NCBI GenBank assembly: GCA_021779005.1
Contig: JAJYBN010000090.1
Coordinates: 1 to 5,347 of the forward strand
Direction of reading: 5' to 3'
DNA from: Pseudomonadota bacterium
GTDB taxonomy: Bacteria > Pseudomonadota > Gammaproteobacteria > Natronospirales > REEB76
Length of the DNA stretch: 5,347 nt
Shown: positions 1-5,347 of the stretch, one piece after another
Position numbering within the stretch: the stretch's first letter is position 1
Layout: each line of letters opens with the position of its first letter
The notes under the pieces: generated by a model
Databases searched by the model: none
What the model was told of the DNA's origin: nothing
Seen by the model: the letters and a program-made list of their open reading frames with translations, nothing else
Translations under genes and position numbers: made by a program

Positions 1-590
1 ATCTTGATTATGAACATCAGAAACCCGGTGCCGGAGCGGTTACGTGCCTGTTGCTGTGCATCTGCCTGCTGCTGGTCACCGAGTACGTTGAGGATGGCAT
101 CTGCGCCCGCGCTGATGCCAGCAGCAAAATCACCCTGCTTGAAGCGCGGAGCCATGATGTTGTTGATGATGTTGAAACTCTGGGCATCGGTGAGCGTACC
201 TTCCAGGCCGTACCCCACCTCGATGCGCATCTTTTTCTCGCCTGCATCCACGATCAAGAGCGCGCCGTTGTTTTTGCCCTTCTGGCCGATACCCCAGTGG
301 CGCCCCAGTTGATAGCCGTAGTATTCGATGGGATAGCCATTGAGTGTCGGTATGGTCACCACCACCAATTGCGTGCCAGAACTGTTGGCGTAGGCCGCGA
401 GTTTCTGCGAGAGACTGTTGAACACGTCCGCTGGCAATAGGTGTGCTTCATCCACCACCGGACCAGTGAGCGCAGGGAACGCTGGCATGCCGGCATCCAG
501 CCCAGCGCTGGCCGCAAAAGCGGGCGGGGCCAGCAGCACGCCGGCGAAAACTGCCAGTACAGACCAACGATGGATACCAAGCGCATGCAT
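1..590 (-). CDS. TPM-domain (YgcG-like) secreted protein, C-terminus beyond the window
   Basis: The frame starts at the ATG ending at 590 and stays open for 196 codons to the left edge, so it is partial. Residues 1-26 look like a Sec signal peptide: His/Arg near the start, a hydrophobic core (VLAVFAGVLLA) and an AFA-A cleavage site. A TPM domain (TLP18.3/Psb32/MOLO-1 family) follows at about residues 43-170. It shows the typical opening GPVVDEAHLLP, the strand TQLVVVTIPTL, the segment GIGQKGKNNGALLIV, then EVGYGLEGTLTD and the helix with FKQGDFAAGI. Family members usually continue into a transmembrane helix and a Gly/Ser-rich tail; the last visible residues (FLMFIIK) could begin that helix. 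The gene lies 46 bases behind the LemA gene on the same strand, the usual arrangement for this pair, so an operon is likely. No good Shine-Dalgarno precedes the ATG, but there is no other upstream start in frame. TPM domains have been linked to phosphatase activity in plants and to envelope complexes in bacteria; the role here is unknown. Confidence 0.9.
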   Translation of the reverse strand, partial: MHALGIHRWSVLAVFAGVLLAPPAFAASAGLDAGMPAFPALTGPVVDEAHLLPADVFNSLSQKLAAYANSSGTQLVVVTIPTLNGYPIEYYGYQLGRHWGIGQKGKNNGALLIVDAGEKKMRIEVGYGLEGTLTDAQSFNIINNIMAPRFKQGDFAAGISAGADAILNVLGDQQQADAQQQARNRSGTGFLMFIIK

Positions 591-636
591 AATTTTTATA
601 GCACTCTGACCCTGGAGGGAAAAAGGCAACAGGGAT

Positions 637-1242
637 CTAGAAAGTGACCTTGGGTGGCTGCTGCGCCTGTTCCGAGATGCTGAAGTTCTGGATCATCGGG
701 TAGCTCGAGTAGAACATCGAGTGATACCAGCGCCCCGGGATGGTGGTGAGCTCCGTATCGTACTGCTGCACGGCCAAGATGTAGTCGCGGCGCGCCACCG
801 CGATGCGGTTCTCGGTGCCTTCCAGCTGCGATTGCAGCGCCAGGAAATTCTCATTGGCCTTCAGGTTCGGATAATTTTCCGTCACCATCATGAGGCGTGA
901 GAGCGCACCACTCAGGGTCGCCTGGTTCTGCTCGAACTGGTGAAACGCCTGCGGGTTGCTGAGGATATCGGCGGGTATCTGGGTCTGGCTGACCTTGGCA
1001 CGGGCATTGGTCACGGCTTCCAGTACATCGGACTCGTGCGTGGCATAGCCTTTGACCGTGGCCACCAGATTCGGTATCAGATCGGTACGCCGCTGATATT
1101 CGTTCAACACCTGGCTCCAGGCCGCGGTCACCTGCTGCTTGTAGGTGGGAATGTTGTTGATGCCGCAGCCGGCGAGCATCGACACCATGCCCAACACCAC
1201 GGCAAAACCGAAAATTTTCTTAATTACATGCAAATCGGACAT
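637..1242 (-). CDS. lemA: LemA family lipoprotein
   Basis: This is a 201-residue protein, normal length for LemA. I chose the ATG ending at 1242 over an upstream ATG ending at 1293 because AGAGGA sits 8 bases before it and the resulting N-terminus is a clean lipoprotein signal: two lysines (K8, K9), a hydrophobic stretch, and the lipobox LAGC with Cys26 as the lipidation site. The mature part is helical and carries the LemA hallmarks: AAWSQVLNEYQRRTDLIPNL followed by VATVKGYATHE, the region ending LQSQLEGTENRIAVARRDY, and the C-terminal PKVTF. LemA proteins are envelope coiled-coil-like proteins whose molecular function is not settled. They often occur next to TPM-domain proteins, as here. 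The lipobox implies attachment to a membrane, facing the periplasm. It is probably the first gene of the leftward unit with the TPM gene. The family assignment is firm; the biological role is not. Confidence 0.95.
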   Translation of the reverse strand: MSDLHVIKKIFGFAVVLGMVSMLAGCGINNIPTYKQQVTAAWSQVLNEYQRRTDLIPNLVATVKGYATHESDVLEAVTNARAKVSQTQIPADILSNPQAFHQFEQNQATLSGALSRLMMVTENYPNLKANENFLALQSQLEGTENRIAVARRDYILAVQQYDTELTTIPGRWYHSMFYSSYPMIQNFSISEQAQQPPKVTF

Positions 1243-1250
1243 GATGACTA

Positions 1251-1256
1251 TCCTCT
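1251..1256 (-). promoter_or_regulatory. Ribosome binding site of the LemA gene
   Basis: On the minus strand this reads AGAGGA, 8 bases upstream of the ATG ending at 1242. It favours that start over the ATG ending at 1293, which would put 17 extra residues ahead of an otherwise normal lipoprotein signal peptide. Confidence 0.75.
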
Positions 1257-1333
1257 GAAAGTATGCGCGTAAAATTAATGCTGCATGATACACCTACAGG
1301 GCAGACCGCCCATGTCTGGACTAATATGGATGA

Positions 1334-1358
1334 CAGCAGCTGTTTTCAATGGCTGCTG
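1334..1358 (+). repeat. Inverted repeat / possible leader hairpin upstream of the hydrolase gene
   Basis: CAGCAGC at 1334-1340 is perfectly complementary to GCTGCTG at 1352-1358, giving a 7-bp stem around an 11-base loop. It ends 10 bases before the Shine-Dalgarno of the hydrolase gene. It is not followed by a T-run, so it does not look like a terminator. It could be an mRNA leader hairpin, a protein binding site, or chance. Confidence 0.4.
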
Positions 1359-1368
1359 GCGATAATCC

Positions 1369-1374
1369 AAGGAG
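1369..1374 (+). promoter_or_regulatory. Strong ribosome binding site of the hydrolase gene
   Basis: AAGGAG lies 5 bases upstream of the ATG at 1380. It is the closest match to the consensus in the window and fixes that ATG as the start. Confidence 0.8.
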
Positions 1375-1379
1375 CTTAG

Positions 1380-2885
1380 ATGGCCAAGAAAAAACGCGTT
1401 GTGGTGCTGGTGCACGGCTGGAGCGTGCGCAACACCGACACTTACGGCGGCCTGCCGGAACGCCTCAGACTGGAAGCCAAGCGTGCACCCGACCTGGACC
1501 TCGATGTACGTAACCTCTGGCTCTCGGAATACATCAGTTTCCACAATACCGTCACCATCCCCGACATCGCGCGCGCCTTCCAGGCCGCATTGGAGCGGGA
1601 AGTAGGCGACGTGCTCAAACAGGGGCAACGCATCGCCTGCATCACCCATTCCACCGGTTGCCCCGTGATCCGTGCCTGGCTGCAGCATTTCTATATCGGC
1701 ACCGGCCGCAAACAGCCGCCCTTGAGCCATCTCATCATGCTGGCGCCCGCGAATTTCGGGTCGGCGCTGGTCCAAATCGGACTCTCCAAGCTCACACGCC
1801 TCAAAGCCTGGTTCGAGGGCGTGGATGTGGGCGCCGGCGTACTTGAATGGCTGGAACTAGGCAGTGCCCAGAGTCTCAAGCTCAATCTCGAGTGGCTGCA
1901 CCAGGGTGCCGCTTACATCGGCCCGCAGGGCCTGTTCCCCTTCGTGCTCGCCGGCCAGTCCCATGATCCACTGCTCTACGATCCGGTGAACAGCTACACC
2001 GCGGAGACGGGTTCCGATGGTGTGCTCAGGGTAGCCTCCGCCAACCTGAATTTCACCCACATGGTTCTGGAGCAGCAACAGCCGGTAGCGGATAAAAAAT
2101 CGAAGCTGGGGTTCAGCGCGCCGCTGCTCCAGGCGCATACGCCGAAAATTTCACCGGCGGTACCATTGGCGGTGATCCCCGGTGTCTGCCATTCCGATGT
2201 GCGCATGGGCATCATGCGCAGCATCCCCGCCGATGCCACACCCAATGCCGCCGTGGCTGCCATACTGGAATGTCTGCGGGTCAACACCCTCAAGGATTAC
2301 GCCGTGGTGTTCGACCGTTTCCGTGCTCAGACTGCGGAAGTGCAACAACAGGAACAGGTGGAAGATCGCAGCCATCTCGGCCAACTGGATCATCAAGTGA
2401 TCGTGGATCCCTGCAGCATGCTCATCTTCCGGGTGCGCGACGATCAGGGCAATGCCATCGAGGATTTCGACATCATTCTCACCACAGGAAAGGAGAATAA
2501 TTCCAATCACCTGCCACCGGGATTCTTCATGGACCGCCAGCGCAACCATCTAAACCCTGGCACCCTCACCTACTACCTCAATTACTCACGCATGACTGGC
2601 GGGCCGGCGGTGATCTTCAAGGGACGGCAACTACGTCCGGCACTGCCATCCTGCGGCAGTCTTGGCCTGATGGTGGTGCCATACCCACAGGATGGCTTCG
2701 TGCTGTATCAGCCTGCGAGCCTTAAAGCCACGCCACAAAATCTCAAAAATTTGATCAAGCCCAATCAGACGACCATCGTGGACATCATCATGCGCCGCAT
2801 AATCAGGAAGGGCGTGTACCGCCTAACCCAGAACCGTTCACCACAGGATTTCACCCGGCAACCCCCGGGCGGACCCATCAATTAA
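1380..2885 (+). CDS. Alpha/beta hydrolase (putative lipase/esterase) with an uncharacterised C-terminal domain
   Basis: This 501-residue protein has an N-terminal alpha/beta-hydrolase fold at about residues 5-300. The first strand RVVVLVHGW (6-14) carries the His-Gly pair typical of the oxyanion region. The nucleophile elbow is ITHSTGC, with Ser91 the likely nucleophile; the usual first Gly of GxSxG is Thr89. LIMLAPANFGSAL (118-130) resembles the post-elbow strand of lipases. Asp213 in TGSDGVLRV and His271 in VCHSDVRMGI are the best candidates to complete the triad; both assignments are inferred from context. Residues from about 335 form a second region, starting near HQVIVDPCSMLIFRV and containing PPGFFMDRQRNHLNPGTLTYYLNY (379-402 in two adjoining pieces), which I cannot assign to a known domain. 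There is no signal peptide or membrane helix, so it is probably cytoplasmic unless exported by a specialised route. The start is set by AAGGAG at 1369. The DUF192 gene follows after 15 bases, probably in the same operon. The substrate is unknown; lipid or ester hydrolysis is the most reasonable guess. Confidence 0.88.
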   Translation: MAKKKRVVVLVHGWSVRNTDTYGGLPERLRLEAKRAPDLDLDVRNLWLSEYISFHNTVTIPDIARAFQAALEREVGDVLKQGQRIACITHSTGCPVIRAWLQHFYIGTGRKQPPLSHLIMLAPANFGSALVQIGLSKLTRLKAWFEGVDVGAGVLEWLELGSAQSLKLNLEWLHQGAAYIGPQGLFPFVLAGQSHDPLLYDPVNSYTAETGSDGVLRVASANLNFTHMVLEQQQPVADKKSKLGFSAPLLQAHTPKISPAVPLAVIPGVCHSDVRMGIMRSIPADATPNAAVAAILECLRVNTLKDYAVVFDRFRAQTAEVQQQEQVEDRSHLGQLDHQVIVDPCSMLIFRVRDDQGNAIEDFDIILTTGKENNSNHLPPGFFMDRQRNHLNPGTLTYYLNYSRMTGGPAVIFKGRQLRPALPSCGSLGLMVVPYPQDGFVLYQPASLKATPQNLKNLIKPNQTTIVDIIMRRIIRKGVYRLTQNRSPQDFTRQPPGGPIN

Positions 2886-2891
2886 ACGTTC

Positions 2892-2897
2892 GGGAGA
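2892..2897 (+). promoter_or_regulatory. Ribosome binding site of the DUF192 gene
   Basis: GGGAGA sits in the 15-base gap after the hydrolase stop codon. It is 3 bases from the ATG at 2901 and 6 from the adjacent in-frame ATG at 2904. The spacing suits 2904 somewhat better, which would shorten the protein by one residue. Confidence 0.6.
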
Positions 2898-2900
2898 ATA

Positions 2901-3350
2901 ATGATGCACCGACAGTACGTTTTGAGTCGAGCCCTGATGATGGCCATGCTGATCGCCTCGCCAGGTGTGTTCGCGGCACAACCGGCGAGATCACATCATG
3001 TAGTGCTCGCCGGGCATCGCATCAGCGTCGAGATCGCTAGTACAGACGCTGCCCGTGAGCACGGCCTGATGAATCGCACACACATGGCGGTTAGTCACGG
3101 CATGCTGTTCGTGTACGCAGATGCCCAGCCGCGCTATTTCTGGATGAAGGACACGCTCATTCCCTTGGACATTTTGTTCTTTGGTGCCCAGCGACGGCTC
3201 ATCAATGTGTCGGCGGACACCCCGCCCTGCAAAGCCGATCCCTGCCCAAGCTATGCCAGCGCTGCGCCTGCGATGTATGTACTGGAACTGAATGCGGGTA
3301 TGGCAAAGAGTCTTGGGATCAAAACAGGAGATGAGTTCAAACTTGATTAA
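2901..3350 (+). CDS. DUF192 family exported protein
   Basis: This is a 149-residue protein. Residues 1-25 form a Sec signal peptide: Arg4 and Arg10, a hydrophobic stretch ALMMAMLIAS, and cleavage after VFA25 or the next Ala. The mature part is a complete DUF192 domain with its hallmark segments in order: AREHGLMNR (51-59), HGMLFVY (66-72), FWMKDTLIPLDILFF (80-94), PPC...C.SY (108-119) and YVLELNAG (126-133). Cys110 and Cys115 are close enough to form a disulfide in the periplasm. DUF192 domains are small beta-rich proteins of unknown function, usually found exported or alone in proteobacteria. ATG codons at 2901 and 2904 are both possible starts. The gene follows the hydrolase after 15 bases with its own ribosome binding site, so co-transcription is likely. 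Its stop lies 8 bases from that of the convergent DUF2062 gene. Confidence 0.93.
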   Translation: MMHRQYVLSRALMMAMLIASPGVFAAQPARSHHVVLAGHRISVEIASTDAAREHGLMNRTHMAVSHGMLFVYADAQPRYFWMKDTLIPLDILFFGAQRRLINVSADTPPCKADPCPSYASAAPAMYVLELNAGMAKSLGIKTGDEFKLD

Positions 3351-3358
3351 TTGATGTG

Positions 3359-3832
3359 TCACTTTTCTGCAGCGGCGTTTCTCACGAGCATGAATCCGAG
3401 TATTGGACGTGAAGCCAGATAGATTATCAACGCTGCCATTCCACCCAGTATCAACCACGCGACCAGGCCGTGCAGGGTGTATTCCCACAGCATCCCCAGC
3501 GTGTGCCAGAAACTCATGCGGAACAGACTTGTGAGTTGTGCAAGTGAGAATGGCAGGGGCGGCTGGTGGAACAGCCATTGGCCGGCCTGGATGAACGGGA
3601 TCAGCAACAGCAGTTGCAACGGATAGACCAGATAGTTCACCACCTGGATGAGCGGCAGGTTGATGCCGAACGCCACTGCAGCGGCAGCACACAGTATCGT
3701 GGTACTGCCGATCACCGGCGTCACGCCCAATACTACACCCAGGGCGATACACAGAGCGATCTTATGGGGCGTGATCCCCTGTCTCAGAAGCTCAAGTATC
3801 AGTCGCATCAGCTTATGGTTGCGCAGTTTCAT
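3359..3832 (-). CDS. DUF2062 family inner-membrane protein
   Basis: With the ATG ending at 3832 this is a 157-residue protein. It matches the small DUF2062 membrane proteins: an N-terminal amphipathic part (LILELLRQGITPHKIALCIALG), the motif GVVLGVTPVIGSTT (32-45), and the segment INLPLIQVVNYLVYPLQL (57-74) running into LLLIPFIQAGQWLF. About three to four hydrophobic segments are visible, near residues 25-55, 60-85, 110-130 and 130-150. The function of the family is unknown; some members are fused to or lie near glycosyltransferases, but nothing of that kind is next to this gene. The start is uncertain: no clear Shine-Dalgarno precedes 3832, and in-frame ATGs ending at 3934 and 3955 would add 34 or 41 residues that do not look like the family. 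The same frame stays open much further upstream, opposite yadG, but that part is non-coding shadow. Confidence 0.85.
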   Translation of the reverse strand: MKLRNHKLMRLILELLRQGITPHKIALCIALGVVLGVTPVIGSTTILCAAAAVAFGINLPLIQVVNYLVYPLQLLLLIPFIQAGQWLFHQPPLPFSLAQLTSLFRMSFWHTLGMLWEYTLHGLVAWLILGGMAALIIYLASRPILGFMLVRNAAAEK

Positions 3833-3997
3833 TGGATAACCAGTCGCAAGTATTTTTACCAGCTTTTTGCCCAACCGCAGACTATATCTATGGTAATAGT
3901 CTTGATGCCGTTGGTTACATCGGCAGCCACTCATAAATTCGATTTCCGGTATCATTAGCGACCAAAATAACCCTGCCGGATTGTTATTCACCCGTCC

Positions 3998-4912
<915 letters not shown>

Positions 4913-4917
4913 TAGAC

Positions 4918-5347
4918 ATGCGCGTCAGCAGATTTCGCGAAGACTATATCGGCTTCCAGACCATCGTGAATCGCGAACTGGTGCGGGTGCTGCGCATCTG
5001 GGTCCAGACCCTGGTGCCGCCGGCCATCAGCATGACGCTGTATTTCATTATCTTCGGCGGGCTGATCGGCAGCCGCGTGGGACAGATGGGCGGATACAGT
5101 TATATGGAGTTTCTGGCGCCCGGCCTCATCATGATGGCGGTGATCAATAACTCCTATGCCAACGTGGTGTCGTCATTCTTCGGCGCCAAGTTCGGACGGC
5201 ATGTGGAGGAGCTGCTGGTATCGCCACTGCCCAATGCCTATATCGTGCTGGGTTACGTGGCCGGCGGTGTGGTGCGCGGCATCCTGGTGGGCATCATCGT
5301 CACAATCATTTCGCTGTTCTTCACCCATCTGCACGTGGTGCATCCAC
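4918..5347 (+). CDS. yadH: ABC-2 type permease, YadH type, C-terminus beyond the window
   Basis: The frame opens at 4918 and is still open at the right edge after 143 codons; family members are about 255 residues long, so a little over half is visible. It shows the ABC-2 membrane domain pattern of E. coli YadH: a cytoplasmic N-terminus ending in RELVRVLRIWVQTLVPPAIS, a first membrane segment (SMTLYFIIFGGLIGS), then GYSYMEFLAPGLIMMAVINN, the conserved SSFFGAKFGRHVEELLVSPL, and a further hydrophobic stretch GYVAGGVVRGILVGIIVTII. It forms the transmembrane channel of the exporter with the YadG ATPase, in the inner membrane. It starts 5 bases after the yadG stop, so the two are certainly one operon in arrangement. 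The substrate is unknown; ABC-2 permeases export polysaccharides, drugs or lipids, and nothing here decides between these. Confidence 0.95.
   Translation, partial: MRVSRFREDYIGFQTIVNRELVRVLRIWVQTLVPPAISMTLYFIIFGGLIGSRVGQMGGYSYMEFLAPGLIMMAVINNSYANVVSSFFGAKFGRHVEELLVSPLPNAYIVLGYVAGGVVRGILVGIIVTIISLFFTHLHVVHP

Noticed and set aside
4..440. Plus-strand open frames of 102 and 129 codons at the left edge
   Set aside because: The minus strand here encodes a clear TPM domain with a signal peptide; the plus-strand products have no recognisable features.
609..625. Possible terminator (CCCTGGAGGG followed by an A-run) between the LemA and TPM genes
   Set aside because: The stem is only 4 bp with a 2-base loop. 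On the minus strand the T-run precedes the stem, which is the wrong side for a terminator of the leftward unit, and on the plus strand there is no T-run after it.
1275..2549. Minus-strand open frames opposite the hydrolase gene (166, 93 and 132 codons)
   Set aside because: They are shadows of the 501-codon hydrolase frame, which has a strong ribosome site and catalytic motifs.
2991..3752. Minus-strand open frame of 253 codons opposite DUF192 and overlapping the DUF2062 gene
   Set aside because: It overlaps two genes with clear family motifs in other frames, and its own translation shows no coherent domain.

Overview
The window reads as ordinary chromosomal DNA of a proteobacterium, most likely a beta- or gammaproteobacterium. 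The base composition is moderately GC-rich. The last two genes closely resemble the E. coli YadG/YadH ABC transporter pair, and the LemA, TPM-domain, DUF192 and DUF2062 families are all common in that group. I see no insertion sequence, phage gene, CRISPR array, tRNA or rRNA. The window cuts through a gene at each end.

Layout. (1) Positions 1-1242, minus strand: a lipoprotein of the LemA family, followed 46 bases downstream by a secreted TPM-domain protein that runs off the left edge. This is a very common two-gene unit. (2) Positions 1243-1379: a 137-base divergent intergenic region with two short inverted repeats and a strong Shine-Dalgarno sequence for the rightward gene. (3) Positions 1380-3350, plus strand: a 501-residue alpha/beta hydrolase with a C-terminal domain I do not recognise, followed 15 bases later by a small exported DUF192 protein. 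The two are probably co-transcribed. (4) Positions 3359-3832, minus strand: a small DUF2062 membrane protein, converging on the DUF192 gene with only 8 bases between the stop codons. (5) Positions 3833-3997: a divergent intergenic region with no promoter I can call firmly. (6) Positions 3998-5347, plus strand: yadG (ABC ATPase) and yadH (ABC-2 permease, cut by the right edge), 5 bases apart.

How the parts fit. YadG and YadH should form one inner-membrane ABC exporter of unknown substrate. LemA and the TPM protein are both predicted to be envelope proteins and probably act together. The hydrolase has no export signal, while its neighbour DUF192 is exported, so they may be co-expressed without interacting. 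The least understood item is the hydrolase: its catalytic elbow is atypical (Thr-His-Ser-Thr-Gly) and about 170 C-terminal residues are unexplained. I found no convincing new multi-gene system.
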